A stretch of DNA of 64,000 nt, from contig URSF01000001.1 of NCBI GenBank assembly GCA_900550445.1, positions 1 through 64,000 of the forward strand, written 5' to 3'. Under the pieces are notes generated by a model. It saw nothing but the letters and a program-made list of their open reading frames with translations, did no database searches and had not been told where the DNA came from. Made by a program: the position numbers and the translations under genes. Shown here piece by piece: positions 36,225 through 44,755 of the stretch. The stretch is from an uncultured Rhodospirillaceae bacterium (lineage in GTDB: Bacteria; Pseudomonadota; Alphaproteobacteria; CAAGCB01; CAG-977). Each line of letters starts with the position of its first letter. Position 1 is the first letter of the stretch.

Positions 36225-37361
36225 TTATTTCAGGTACAAATGGACTTCCGTTGTCTGAATGGAAGCGCTTTTTGTTTTTGAAGAATAAATACGGCTTTCC
36301 GGCAATCCCATAGAAATCAGAGAATTGCGGACGGCGTCGGCATTTTTTGCGGCTTCGGTTTCGCCGGATTTCGCGTTGGACGGGCTGACGGCGACAATTT
36401 CAAAATTTGTGTTTGGGCGTTTATCCAAAGCGGCTTTGACGGCTTTGTACAAAGACTGTTCATACGCGACGTTTTTTTTGTTAAATCTGATCACCATTAA
36501 CGGCCTGCGTCCGTTCAAATCGGCGTCAGGCAGATAAGCCGCCGCGGATAACAGAGCCGGAGCCGCAGGAACCGAAACGGCCGCCTGCGGTCTGGCATTT
36601 ACCATACTGCCGCTTTGAATGTCCGTGCCCAGCATATTGATATTCTGGCTTTCCGTGCTGAAATACTGCTGCTGGCGGGCGATTTGAGCAGAAACATCGG
36701 AGCTTAAACGGTTTAAAGAAACAACCGTTTGATTCGCCTGATCTTCCAATGCTTTTAAGTTTTCATGGTCGATTTCCATCGCTCCGGGAATCAGGAACGT
36801 TTCTCCGATCGTATCCAGCAGAGAATTCAATTCGTTTTTGGTGCGGATTATTTCGCTGGACAGTTTTGCGGTTTCGGACATGTTTTTATCCGATCCCGTT
36901 AATAAGGCGGAAGCCTGTTTCCACATTTCCGTCAGTTCGGGGTTTCCCGGTGTGGTTCCGATCTGCAACCGGGCGTGAATACGGGCGACGTATTCATAGT
37001 ACTGGCGTGATTCTTCGGCATTTTTATTCTTCAGTTCACGGAAGACTTCCGTATTTTTTCTGATGTTTTCCTGAATCTGCTGTAATTTGGTTTCGATCGC
37101 GGCGACTTTTTTACTGACTTCGGAAACGATCTGCGTGTTGGCCGTATAGGTGGAATCCTGAGGCTTTTCGGTTTTAGCCCGCGGTGTTTCGGCGGTTTTT
37201 TCCTCAGCCTTTTTTGCAGCCGGCTTTGTTTGTTCGGATTCAGAGGACTGCATTGCGAAATCATCGGCGAAGTAATCGTCGGAATAAGGATCTGAAGACG
37301 ACGCGCAGCCTGCAAAAGTCAGTAATGCGGCTGCCAAAGAGAGTCTTTTAAGAATGGACAT
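36225..37361 (-). CDS. Outer-membrane lipoprotein with coiled coil and OmpA-like C-terminus
   Basis: 378 residues: lipoprotein signal with lipobox FAGC (Cys19), an acidic Asp/Ser and Lys/Glu/Pro-rich linker (20-75), coiled coil (about 78-115), and a C-terminal part (about 285-378) with VIRFNKKNVAYEQSLYKAV, FEIVAVSPS and AVRNSLISMGLPESRI, which follows the pattern of OmpA-like domains that bind peptidoglycan, although the usual peptidoglycan-binding Asp/Arg spacing is altered. Ser after the lipid Cys allows outer-membrane sorting by Lol. Possibly an envelope tether; the function is unproven. Confidence 0.65.
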   Translation of the reverse strand: MSILKRLSLAAALLTFAGCASSSDPYSDDYFADDFAMQSSESEQTKPAAKKAEEKTAETPRAKTEKPQDSTYTANTQIVSEVSKKVAAIETKLQQIQENIRKNTEVFRELKNKNAEESRQYYEYVARIHARLQIGTTPGNPELTEMWKQASALLTGSDKNMSETAKLSSEIIRTKNELNSLLDTIGETFLIPGAMEIDHENLKALEDQANQTVVSLNRLSSDVSAQIARQQQYFSTESQNINMLGTDIQSGSMVNARPQAAVSVPAAPALLSAAAYLPDADLNGRRPLMVIRFNKKNVAYEQSLYKAVKAALDKRPNTNFEIVAVSPSNAKSGETEAAKNADAVRNSLISMGLPESRIYSSKTKSASIQTTEVHLYLK

Positions 37362-37520
37362 GGTTTCGAATACCTTAAAAAGTTAAGAAAACTGCGCAAT
37401 TTTCCAGCCTGTCTTTTATTTTATAAAAAACGGCACTTTTTAGAATGTACCGAGAAATAGCGCTTTTGCAAGAAATTTTATTATAAAATGAATTTGTTGT
37501 CATTTTTTGTAAAAAAAGTC
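37362..37520. other. AT-rich intergenic stretch
   Basis: Upstream region of the lipoprotein gene (minus strand) and of tRNA-Arg (plus strand). Apart from the tRNA promoter that follows, I see no clear gene or RNA. Confidence 0.4.
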
Positions 37521-37549
37521 TTGCAAGGATTATTTCATCGTCGTATATA
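37521..37549 (+). promoter_or_regulatory. Promoter of tRNA-Arg
   Basis: TTGCAA (37521-37526) and TATATA (37544-37549) with a 17-base spacer, 12 bases before the tRNA. The same TTGCAA box precedes tRNA-Gly. Confidence 0.65.
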
Positions 37550-37561
37550 AGATTTGCTTAA

Positions 37562-37638
37562 GCGCCCATAGCTCAACTGGATAGAGCATCTGACTACGGA
37601 TCAGAAGGCTGAGAGTTCGAATCTTTCTGGGCGCGCCA
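37562..37638 (+). tRNA. tRNA-Arg (ACG)
   Basis: A 77-base cloverleaf with encoded CCA. Acceptor GCGCCCA/TGGGCGC, anticodon stem TCTGA/TCAGA with loop CTACGGA (anticodon ACG, normally edited to ICG by TadA), and T-stem GAGAG/CTTTC with one G-U around TTCGAAT. Confidence 0.96.
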
Positions 37639-37641
37639 AAA

Positions 37642-37679
37642 AACAACCCCCTGTTTTTGTAACAGGGGGTTGTTTTTTT
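37642..37679 (+). terminator. Terminator of tRNA-Arg
   Basis: A 14-bp stem (37642-37655 with 37661-37674) with a 5-base loop, then T run to 37679. Confidence 0.92.
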
Positions 37680-37681
37680 GT

Positions 37682-37809
37682 TGTAAGCCCAAAGATTTGA
37701 ACTCTCAGGAGAGAGTTCGGCGACCGTAAGGGCGCGACGCCGCAGGCAGCCCCGCAAGGGGTGAGCGGAGCGAACAAACTTTCCGGGTGCGGAAGTGTAA
37801 GCCCAAAGA
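37682..37809. repeat. Structured repeat element after tRNA-Arg
   Basis: Bounded by a 14-bp direct repeat (37682-37695 and 37796-37809, TGTAAGCCCAAAGA). Inside are an inverted copy of the tRNA-Arg T-arm (37691-37708 matches the inverse of 37609-37626 at 17 of 18 bases), a perfect 8-bp fold-back (37699-37706 with 37711-37718), a CCCCGCAAGGGG hairpin, and an outer GTTCG...CGAAC pair. The segment is far more GC-rich than the flanks. It may be a REP-like mobile element, a remnant of integration at the tRNA, or a structured RNA. No open frame is credible here. Confidence 0.65.
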
Positions 37810-37899
37810 AGAAAACGGCGCCGATTTTTCATACTATGTCGATCTTTACAAATTTTCTTTTCGATTCGACAATATCTTTTTTTATTGAAAGGATCGGCT

Positions 37900-38262
37900 A
37901 TGAAAATCTTGGTTATGACCATATTGTTTTTTGTTTCTGCCTCCGTTCAGGCGCAGGCGGAAACGTGCGCTGAAAAAAAATCGAAGATTCAACTGCAAAT
38001 CCAACAGGCGCAGGCGAATCAGGAGCTGTTTAAGATCCGCGGCCTTGAAAAGGCTTTGCGGGGCGTTGAAGAAAACTGTTCCGATGAGAATCTGGCGGAA
38101 AAACATCAGGCAAAGATTCGCGATAAACAGGCCGATGTCGCCAAAGCCGAAGCGGACTTGAAACAGGCGGAAATAAAACAGGACGCGGAAAAAATCAGAA
38201 AAAAATCCGAAAAGCTGGAAATAAAAAAACTGGAATTGCAGGATACCATACGGGATTTTTAA
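37900..38262 (+). CDS. DUF1090-family periplasmic protein
   Basis: 120 residues: signal peptide (cleavage near residue 20, QAQA-E), then a helical mature part with two conserved Cys (TCAEKKSKI and ENCSDE) that probably form a disulfide, and GLEKALRGV between them; the C-terminal half is a highly charged coiled coil. This is the pattern of DUF1090/YqjC. The ATG at 37900 has AAAGGA before it. MsrAB starts one base after its stop. Function unknown. Confidence 0.78.
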   Translation: MKILVMTILFFVSASVQAQAETCAEKKSKIQLQIQQAQANQELFKIRGLEKALRGVEENCSDENLAEKHQAKIRDKQADVAKAEADLKQAEIKQDAEKIRKKSEKLEIKKLELQDTIRDF

Positions 38263-38263
38263 T

Positions 38264-39136
38264 ATGAAAACGCAAAAGGCTTTCTTTGCCGGCGGGTGTT
38301 TTTGGGGAATACAAGCTCTGTTTGATTCTGTCCCGGGCGTAACGGCGACTCGCGTCGGTTATATGGGCGGAAAAACCGAAAATCCCGATTACCGTTCCGT
38401 TTGTTCCGGCCGGACCGGCCATGCCGAAACCGTCGAAGTCGAATATGACGCCGAAAAAGTCAGTTACGATTCTTTGCTGGATTTGTTTTTTGCCGCGCAT
38501 GATCCGACCAGTCTGAATAAGCAGGGGCCGGATATCGGAACGCAATATCGCTCCGCTGTTTTTTTTACGGACGAAAATCAAAGACGGGCGGCTTTGAACA
38601 AAGCTGAAGAACTGACTCGGGCGGCCGTTTTCCGAAAACCTGTCGTTACTCTGATCGTACCGGCGGAATCGTTTTATCCGGCTGAAGAATATCATCAAAA
38701 GTATTTTGAAAAGAATCCTCAAACAGCGGTCTGCCATGTTCCTTTTATTCCGCGCGGAACCGTCGGCGAACAGGAGCTGCGCCGCCGTCTGACGCCGGAT
38801 CAATATGCCGTTTTGCGCCAGGGGCGGACGGAAGCCCCTTTCAGCGGGAAGTATTTTCGTAAAACGGAGGACGGCACTTATTGCTGCGCCGCCTGCGGCA
38901 ACGCAGTGTTTTCTTCGGAAAGCCAGTTCGACAGTCCCTGCGGTTGGCCAAGCTTTGATAAAGCGATCGGCGACAGTGTGCGTCTGAAACCGGACCTGTC
39001 ATATGACATGATCCGCACCGAAGTCGTCTGCGCGCAATGCGGTTCTCATCTGGGGCATTTGTTTAATGACGGTCCGACACGGACCGGAGAGCGATTCTGT
39101 ATTAATTCCGCTGCCATGAATTTAAAAAAATCATAA
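38264..39136 (+). CDS. msrAB: Fused peptide methionine sulfoxide reductase MsrA-MsrB
   Basis: Repairs both stereoisomers of oxidised methionine. 290 residues: MsrA (about 1-155) with the catalytic GCFWG motif and GYMGG, and MsrB (about 165-290) with zinc-binding CAAC and CAQC pairs and the catalytic Cys of RFCINSAA. No signal peptide, so cytoplasmic. Upstream DUF1090 gene is one base away; a terminator follows immediately. Confidence 0.96.
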   Translation: MKTQKAFFAGGCFWGIQALFDSVPGVTATRVGYMGGKTENPDYRSVCSGRTGHAETVEVEYDAEKVSYDSLLDLFFAAHDPTSLNKQGPDIGTQYRSAVFFTDENQRRAALNKAEELTRAAVFRKPVVTLIVPAESFYPAEEYHQKYFEKNPQTAVCHVPFIPRGTVGEQELRRRLTPDQYAVLRQGRTEAPFSGKYFRKTEDGTYCCAACGNAVFSSESQFDSPCGWPSFDKAIGDSVRLKPDLSYDMIRTEVVCAQCGSHLGHLFNDGPTRTGERFCINSAAMNLKKS

Positions 39137-39164
39137 AAAAAGCCTCATAAAGAGGCTTTTTTTT
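39135..39164. terminator. Bidirectional terminator between msrAB and the ATPase gene
   Basis: Stem AGCCTC/GAGGCT extended by A/T pairs, with A and T runs on each side, overlapping both stop codons. Confidence 0.8.
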
Positions 39165-40128
39165 AAGCTTCCGGTTCGCGGAACAATGGTTTGCCCTGAA
39201 ACATACGCGCCGACTGCGATTCCATTAAAGTACCCAGAGCGATCTGCCTGTCTCTGATACTGATGCGCAGCTGGTCTGCCGCCGTCGGATCGGGATTGGC
39301 AAAAACAAAGCGCACTTCAGGAAACATTGTTTTAATTCCCTGTAATTTCTGATGAATAACGCCCAGAATACCGCGGCCCAGCAGGTCTGCGGCCAGTTCT
39401 TCGCTTAAATCCGCGCTCATGGCGTATTTAATAACGGAATTCAGCGCGTCTTCCACACTGTTGGCGTGAATGGTCGACAGCACCAGATGGCCTGACGTCG
39501 CCGCGCGCAGAATCTGGCTGGCGCAGTCGGGGGTTCGGATTTCGCCGACCAGAATATATCTGGGGCGGCAGCGCAGAGCCGATTTCAAAGATTCGCCCCA
39601 GTCGTTGTTATCCGGTTCCGTCTGTTTGCACATGCCTAAACCGCCGCGTTTGGACTGATAAATACCGTCCAGCGGCATTTCGGGCGGATCTTCAATCGTA
39701 TAAGCATAGCCGCCTTCGCGTTCCAGGAATTTACGCATCAGGCAGGAAATGGAGGTTGTTTTCCCTGCGCCCGTCGGCCCGGCCCATAGAATCAGTCCGG
39801 ATTCGCGGTTTAAAGAAATTAAATGATTCGTAACGGCTTCCGGCAGTCCCAGTCTGACGACGTCCGGCGTCTTGCGGGGCATGCGTCGGGCGGAATACAT
39901 AATGCCCGTTAATGTCGCAACGCGTTCGACGCGGTACATCGTGGAACCGTAAGCCATAGAGTAACTGGATCGTCCCGTATAGGCTCTTTCCAAAGCCTGA
40001 TGGAATTCTTCCGCGTCGTCCACCTCCAGCACTTTTAACCCGAAGCGTGTTTCTCCGTCATGAACGTATAAAGTATGATCGGGCGTGTACCAGATATCTG
40101 AAAAAAGTTGTTCGTCAATTGTTGCCAT
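39163..40128 (-). CDS. DotB/PilT-type secretion ATPase, isolated
   Basis: A 321-residue hexameric ATPase of the GspE/PilT/VirB11 class. Walker A is GPTGAGKTTS (near residue 116), the Asp box is TIEDPPE, Walker B is ILVGEIR and the His box is STIHANS. The CKQTEPDNNDWGESLKSALRCRPR segment resembles DotB/TraJ of IVB-type secretion and conjugation systems. No other secretion or pilus gene is in the window, so its partner machine must be elsewhere or absent. It stands alone between terminator and znu genes. Confidence 0.8.
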   Translation of the reverse strand: MATIDEQLFSDIWYTPDHTLYVHDGETRFGLKVLEVDDAEEFHQALERAYTGRSSYSMAYGSTMYRVERVATLTGIMYSARRMPRKTPDVVRLGLPEAVTNHLISLNRESGLILWAGPTGAGKTTSISCLMRKFLEREGGYAYTIEDPPEMPLDGIYQSKRGGLGMCKQTEPDNNDWGESLKSALRCRPRYILVGEIRTPDCASQILRAATSGHLVLSTIHANSVEDALNSVIKYAMSADLSEELAADLLGRGILGVIHQKLQGIKTMFPEVRFVFANPDPTAADQLRISIRDRQIALGTLMESQSARMFQGKPLFREPEA

Positions 40129-40191
40129 AATTTAAATCCACTTAAAAACTTTAAAAATATAAATCAAAAATCGCGGAAGATGCAAGAAAGT

Positions 40192-40995
40192 TTACATGAT
40201 TATTTTATTACGGCGGTGTAACAGGCAGCACAGCAGAAATAAAAAAGCGCAGATGACTTCCATCGACGGGGCGGCGGGCGTGTCGAAATAAATTGAACAG
40301 GCCAGTCCGGCAACGACGCAAAATAAACCGATTAAAGATCCTCCGACCGCCATTGTTTCGGGTGTTTTTGCAAAAAAACGGGCTGTCGCCGGCGGAATTA
40401 TCAATAAAGCGGATACCAGCAGCAGCCCTGTTGTTTTCAAGGCCAACGCCACAAATAAAGCCGTTACGATCATAAAAACGGCGGATTGAAACGTCGTTGA
40501 AACGTTTTCGCTTTGGGCGACGTCGGGCATGACGGCGGCAAATATTTGTTTTTTCCAGTTAAAGAACAACAATACGGCGCACAGACTGCCGGTCGCGGCG
40601 ATGAAAATCAAATCGCTGCCGGTGACGGATAAAACGTCGCCGAATAAATAGGCGGTCAGATCCGTTCTGATCCCCGGCAGACAGGACAAGCCGATAATTC
40701 CCAGACACAGAGCTGTCTGTCCGATAATCAGCAACAGCAGATCCATGCCGATAATAAACCTGTCCGAAACTTTCGCCAGCAGCAGAGCCGTTAAACAAAC
40801 GATAACGGCGACGCCCGCATTTTGTCCGATTCCCAGACCGATTCCCAGCAAAACGCCGGCCAAAGCCGAATGTGACAGCGTATCGCTGAAATAAGCCATG
40901 CGCCGCCAGATCATCAGACAGCCGACAGGACCGGCCAGACCCGCCATTGCGGCGGCGGCGGTCAATCCGCGCAGGATAAAAGGTTCAGTCCACAT
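40192..40995 (-). CDS. znuB: Zinc ABC transporter permease ZnuB
   Basis: 267 residues with about seven to eight membrane helices of the ABC-3 family; MAYFSDTLSHSALAGVLLG near the N-terminus and LLVSALLIIPPATAR near residue 205 are diagnostic. The ATG at 40995 overlaps znuC by 11 bases. Together with ZnuC and ZnuA it imports zinc (manganese is an alternative in this family). Confidence 0.9.
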   Translation of the reverse strand: MWTEPFILRGLTAAAAMAGLAGPVGCLMIWRRMAYFSDTLSHSALAGVLLGIGLGIGQNAGVAVIVCLTALLLAKVSDRFIIGMDLLLLIIGQTALCLGIIGLSCLPGIRTDLTAYLFGDVLSVTGSDLIFIAATGSLCAVLLFFNWKKQIFAAVMPDVAQSENVSTTFQSAVFMIVTALFVALALKTTGLLLVSALLIIPPATARFFAKTPETMAVGGSLIGLFCVVAGLACSIYFDTPAAPSMEVICAFLFLLCCLLHRRNKIIM

Positions 40996-41734
40996 GTTGA
41001 ATGCTCCCGTCCGGCAGATGCAAGTGGTCATGATGATGCCGATAAACGGCCAAAGCCGGTTTTTCACCGTATAGACGGCGGTATCCCGGCAGATCGGCGA
41101 TTTCATCGGGAGCGCCGGAACAGCAGATATGACGGTTGATGCACAATACCTGATGCGATCCGGCCATGACGATATGCAGATCGTGCGACACCATGACAAT
41201 GGCGCACTTTTTTGTTTGGTTTAATTCGTCCAGCAAAGCATAAAACTGTTCTTCGCCGACCGGATCCAGCCCTTGCGCCGGTTCGTCCAACACCAGCAGA
41301 TCGGGTTGCTTTAACAATGTTCTGGCCAGCATGACGCGCTGCATTTCCCCGCCGGACAAAGGGTGAACGCTGCGCTGCAGAATTTCCGGCGGCAGGCCGG
41401 TCTGTTTTAAAACGCCGGCCAGTTCTTTGTCGCCGTAAGGGGCGTCCAGACATAAAAAACGTTTGACTGTCAGCGGAATAGCGCGGGATAAGTTCAGTTT
41501 TTGCGGGATATAACCGATTTTGATCCCCGGTTTTTTCCGGATACTGCCGCTGTCCGGCCGGATAATGCCCAGAATGATTTTCAGCAGCGTTGTTTTTCCT
41601 GCGCCGTTCGGGCCGATCAACGTAACGATCCGTCCCGGCAGTATTTCAAAAGAAATATTGTCCAGTACGGAAATATCATTAAAACTCAGACATACATTGT
41701 CCAGTTTGACCAGAGCTTCTTGTTGTTCGGGCAT
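40985..41734 (-). CDS. znuC: Zinc ABC transporter ATPase ZnuC
   Basis: 249 residues: Walker A GPNGAGKTT, Q-loop YIPQKL, signature LSGGEMQRV, Walker B LLVLDEPAQGLD and switch His in MVSHDLH. The C-terminus has a His-rich stretch (YRHHHDHLHL) that may sense or buffer zinc, as in other ZnuC. Divergent from znuA with a 76-base shared control region. Confidence 0.93.
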   Translation of the reverse strand: MPEQQEALVKLDNVCLSFNDISVLDNISFEILPGRIVTLIGPNGAGKTTLLKIILGIIRPDSGSIRKKPGIKIGYIPQKLNLSRAIPLTVKRFLCLDAPYGDKELAGVLKQTGLPPEILQRSVHPLSGGEMQRVMLARTLLKQPDLLVLDEPAQGLDPVGEEQFYALLDELNQTKKCAIVMVSHDLHIVMAGSHQVLCINRHICCSGAPDEIADLPGYRRLYGEKPALAVYRHHHDHLHLPDGSIQHVD

Positions 41735-41810
41735 GGAATTATCCGGTTTTAGAACTTGTTTTTCCTGTCATAGCGTAATACACAATAAAGGAAAAGAGGA
41801 TAATTTTTTT

Positions 41811-42698
41811 ATGTTTTTTAAAACGGCTTTTGCGTTTTTTTGCTGTATTGCGTTCTTGACCGGATCCGTTTCGGCCCGGCCGGCCGTCATTGTTTCCGTC
41901 GCGCCGCTTCATTCTGCCGTCAGCGCGGTCATGCAGGGCGTCGGCGAACCGGAATTACTGTTAAATCCGGCAGTGTCCGTGCATGATTATCACTTAAAAC
42001 CGTCCGACATGCAGCGTCTGTCAAAGGCCGACGTTTTGTTCTGGGGCGGTCCGGCGTTGGAATCGTTTTTGCAAAAGCCGCTGGTTTCCGCCGGCCTGTC
42101 GGATAAAAACGTTGCTTTTCTGGCCGATCCGGAAATGACGGTTTATCCGGCGCGTGCAGAAGGAAGCTTTGCCGATATCGACGGGCATTTCTGGCTGGAT
42201 CCCGACAATATGGCGCGGACGGCGCGGATCGCGGCGGAAAAGTTGGCGGCTCTGGATCCCGGTCATGCGGCGCTTTATCGGGAAAATGCGGCCCGGTTTG
42301 AAAATCAGATGCGAGAATTGAAAGCGAAGGGTAAAAAGATGCTCCGCCCGTATGCCGAAACGCCGTACGTGACGTTTCATGACGCGTATCAGTATTTTGA
42401 AAAAAGTTTTGATTTAACGCCGATCGGCGCGGTTTTTATTGATCCTCATCATGCTGCCGGAGCCGGGCGGATCAGCGGCCTGCGCGAAAAAATGAAACAG
42501 TCGGGAAAAGTATGCCTGTTTGCAGAACCGCAGTTTTCTGATAAAAGATTAAAGGTTGTCGCGGAAGATATGCCCGTCGTTTCCGGCGTGCTGGATCCGG
42601 CCGGTATCGACCTGACGCCCGGCCCGGATTTTTACGCGGATATGATGAATGCTTTGTTTGATTCGTTTGTCCGGTGCGTTTCCCGGCCGGCGGAATAA
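41811..42698 (+). CDS. znuA: Periplasmic zinc-binding protein ZnuA
   Basis: 295 residues: signal peptide (to about 22, VSA-R), then the cluster A-I fold with metal ligands in HDYHLKPSD, DGHFWLDPDN, VTFHDAYQYFE and the late acidic loop. The His-rich charged loop usual in ZnuA is almost absent (YPARAEGSFADIDGH). The ATG at 41811 is used; longer in-frame extension would be antisense to znuC. Divergent to znuCB; the intervening 76 bases include an imperfect TGT...ACA palindrome that could be a Zur site. Confidence 0.9.
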   Translation: MFFKTAFAFFCCIAFLTGSVSARPAVIVSVAPLHSAVSAVMQGVGEPELLLNPAVSVHDYHLKPSDMQRLSKADVLFWGGPALESFLQKPLVSAGLSDKNVAFLADPEMTVYPARAEGSFADIDGHFWLDPDNMARTARIAAEKLAALDPGHAALYRENAARFENQMRELKAKGKKMLRPYAETPYVTFHDAYQYFEKSFDLTPIGAVFIDPHHAAGAGRISGLREKMKQSGKVCLFAEPQFSDKRLKVVAEDMPVVSGVLDPAGIDLTPGPDFYADMMNALFDSFVRCVSRPAE

Positions 42699-42713
42699 TT
42701 GAGGGATAATCCG

Positions 42714-44225
42714 GTGAGATTTTCGATCGTTCTGTTTTTGCTTTTTTGCCTGTTGCCTGTTGATTTGTCCGCGCAGAATATGATGCCGCAGCGAATCAGG
42801 TATCCTGTCGCGGCCGGAGTTTCTTATCCTCGCGACGCCCGGGAACTGTCCAAAAAAACGGCAGAGCTGATCGAATCGGCCGACCGTCGTCTGCGTCTGC
42901 CGGCTTCGGAAATTCCGAAAGTGATTATTGTTCCGCATAACGCTTTTTATTTTTCCGGCGACGTTGCCGCGGCCGGATATGCGGCATTGCGGCGGTTGAA
43001 GCCTTTTGTTAAACGCGTCGTTTTGATCGGATCGTCGCATCAGGGAAAATATTTTGGGATTTCGCTTTCTCAAGCCAAATATTGGGAAATGCCGAACCAG
43101 CGTTTTGAAGTCGATCAGGAGTTGACGGATAAGCTGTTGAAAATTCAGGGCATCGGATTTGACAGCGACGCGCATGAAGCCGAATCGTCTTTGGAAATGC
43201 AATTGCCTTTTGTCAGCGCGGTTTTCGGCAAAGACGTTAAAATCATGCCGATTTTGGTCGAAGACGCCAGCATCGAACAGGTTTCCGACCTGATCGCGGC
43301 CGTCTGGGGCGGGCCGGAAACAGTGATTGTTATTTCGACTGACATGTCTTCGGGCAAACAGGAAGAAAAAGTCAAATCGGATATTTATGACATATCGAAA
43401 CTGCTGGAAAAAGAAGAATACACAAAAATCAAATCAAGACATTTCTGCGCGCCGCTTCTCGTTGCCGGGCTGCTGGCATATGTGCGGGAAAATCATTTTT
43501 CCGTTCAGACAATCGAGCTGCAGACGTCGGCCGATGCTTTTCCGGGGGCAGACAAAGTCGTCGGATTCGGGGCGTTCGGCGTTTATGAAACAAACGACGG
43601 GGCCGAAGACAACAAAGTGCAGATGGAAAATATTTTGCAGGCCAACCAGGAATCTTTGCTGCGCGTCGCGGCTCAGTCGATCGTGACCGGATTTGAACGC
43701 GGCCGTCCGCTGCGTCTGCGGGAATCACGCTATCCCGAAGAGCTGCGGCAGAAAGGTGCGACGTTTGTCAATATTTACTATAACGGCGCGCTTCGCGGCA
43801 GTGCCGGGTCGGGCGAACCGAAGCGTTCTATTCTGGAAGATATCGCCGAAAACGCGTATGCGGCCGCTTTTTCGGATTTTCGTTTTATTCCTTTGAACGA
43901 AGAAGAAATCAAAAATGCGGAAATCACTATATCCATTTTAACGCGCCCGTCGCCGGTCCGGTTTGAAAACGAAAAAGATCTGCTGGCGAAAATCAAGCCG
44001 CATCAGGACGGTTTAATTCTGCGGGAACGGTCGAATAAAGCTTTGTTTTTGCCGCAGGTATGGGAAACGTTTTCTTCGCCGGAAGAATTTCTGGCGTATT
44101 TGAAACAAAAAGCCGGATTGCCTATGGATTACTGGTCGCCGACAGTAAAAGTTTACCGTTTTGACGTGATTGACATTAACAGCGGCGATCTGGAAAATCC
44201 GGGATCCATCTGGCTACCGAAATAG
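42714..44225 (+). CDS. Exported MEMO1-AMMECR1 fusion (AmmeMemoRadiSam proteins B and A)
   Basis: 503 residues. After a signal peptide (to about 21, DLSA-Q) comes a MEMO domain (about 30-290) with PHNAFYFSG (HAG-type metal His), IGSSHQGKYFG (second His), STDMSSG in place of the usual SDLSH, and a Cys in HFCAPLL; then an AMMECR1 domain (about 305-503) with GATFVNIYYNGALRGSAGS, matching the conserved (L/F)RGCIG area. Family members form a three-protein set with a radical-SAM enzyme, which is not seen here. The GTG at 42714 has GAGGG 8 bases upstream. It begins 15 bases after znuA and may share its zinc control. Secretion of such a fusion is unusual. Confidence 0.82.
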   Translation: MRFSIVLFLLFCLLPVDLSAQNMMPQRIRYPVAAGVSYPRDARELSKKTAELIESADRRLRLPASEIPKVIIVPHNAFYFSGDVAAAGYAALRRLKPFVKRVVLIGSSHQGKYFGISLSQAKYWEMPNQRFEVDQELTDKLLKIQGIGFDSDAHEAESSLEMQLPFVSAVFGKDVKIMPILVEDASIEQVSDLIAAVWGGPETVIVISTDMSSGKQEEKVKSDIYDISKLLEKEEYTKIKSRHFCAPLLVAGLLAYVRENHFSVQTIELQTSADAFPGADKVVGFGAFGVYETNDGAEDNKVQMENILQANQESLLRVAAQSIVTGFERGRPLRLRESRYPEELRQKGATFVNIYYNGALRGSAGSGEPKRSILEDIAENAYAAAFSDFRFIPLNEEEIKNAEITISILTRPSPVRFENEKDLLAKIKPHQDGLILRERSNKALFLPQVWETFSSPEEFLAYLKQKAGLPMDYWSPTVKVYRFDVIDINSGDLENPGSIWLPK

Positions 44226-44234
44226 GGGAAAAAG

Positions 44235-44672
44235 ATGAAAGTTGTGTGGGTCGTTGCCGGGGCGCTGATTACGTCTGATTTCAAAGTGCTGTTGTCGCGC
44301 CGGCCGGAAGGCAAAAATCTGGCCGGTTTCTGGGAATATCCCGGCGGCAAGATCGAAACGGGCGAAACGCCGCAGGACGCTTTGTGCCGCGAATTAAAGG
44401 AAGAACTGAACATAATCGTTGTTCCTGAACATTTGGAACCGCTGACATTCGCATCGTTCGGATACGAAACGTTTCATTTGGTCATGCCTTTGTTTGTCTG
44501 CCGGTCGTGGCAGGGGATCCCCGTCGGGGCGGAAGGACAGAAAATTGATTTTGTCGATGCGGAAAACGCGGGGCTGGAACCGGATAAATATCCGATGCCG
44601 CCGGCTGACGATGACCTTTCTGACTGCTTGAGGCTATGGGTGAAACGGCATAAAAAGAAAGAAGCGGTGTAA
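44235..44672 (+). CDS. mutT: MutT-type 8-oxo-dGTP diphosphatase
   Basis: 145 residues with the Nudix box GGKIETGETPQDALCRELKEEL (positions about 37-58) preceded by GFWEYP, the MutT substrate loop, and the C-terminal YPMPPADDDL typical of MutT. It removes oxidised nucleotides from the pool. The start is 9 bases after the MEMO-AMMECR1 stop, so the two are likely co-transcribed. Other Nudix substrates are possible. Confidence 0.85.
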   Translation: MKVVWVVAGALITSDFKVLLSRRPEGKNLAGFWEYPGGKIETGETPQDALCRELKEELNIIVVPEHLEPLTFASFGYETFHLVMPLFVCRSWQGIPVGAEGQKIDFVDAENAGLEPDKYPMPPADDDLSDCLRLWVKRHKKKEAV

Positions 44673-44755
44673 GTAAAAAATTTTATTTTACACTCTGGTG
44701 ATCCGGCGGAGATTAGTATATATTATTTAAAACTTTATGATATTCGGATTGAAAG

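Noticed and set aside
37530..37922. 130-codon minus-strand frame across tRNA-Arg and the repeat
   Set aside because: Composed of antisense tRNA and repeat sequence; no ribosome site or domain.
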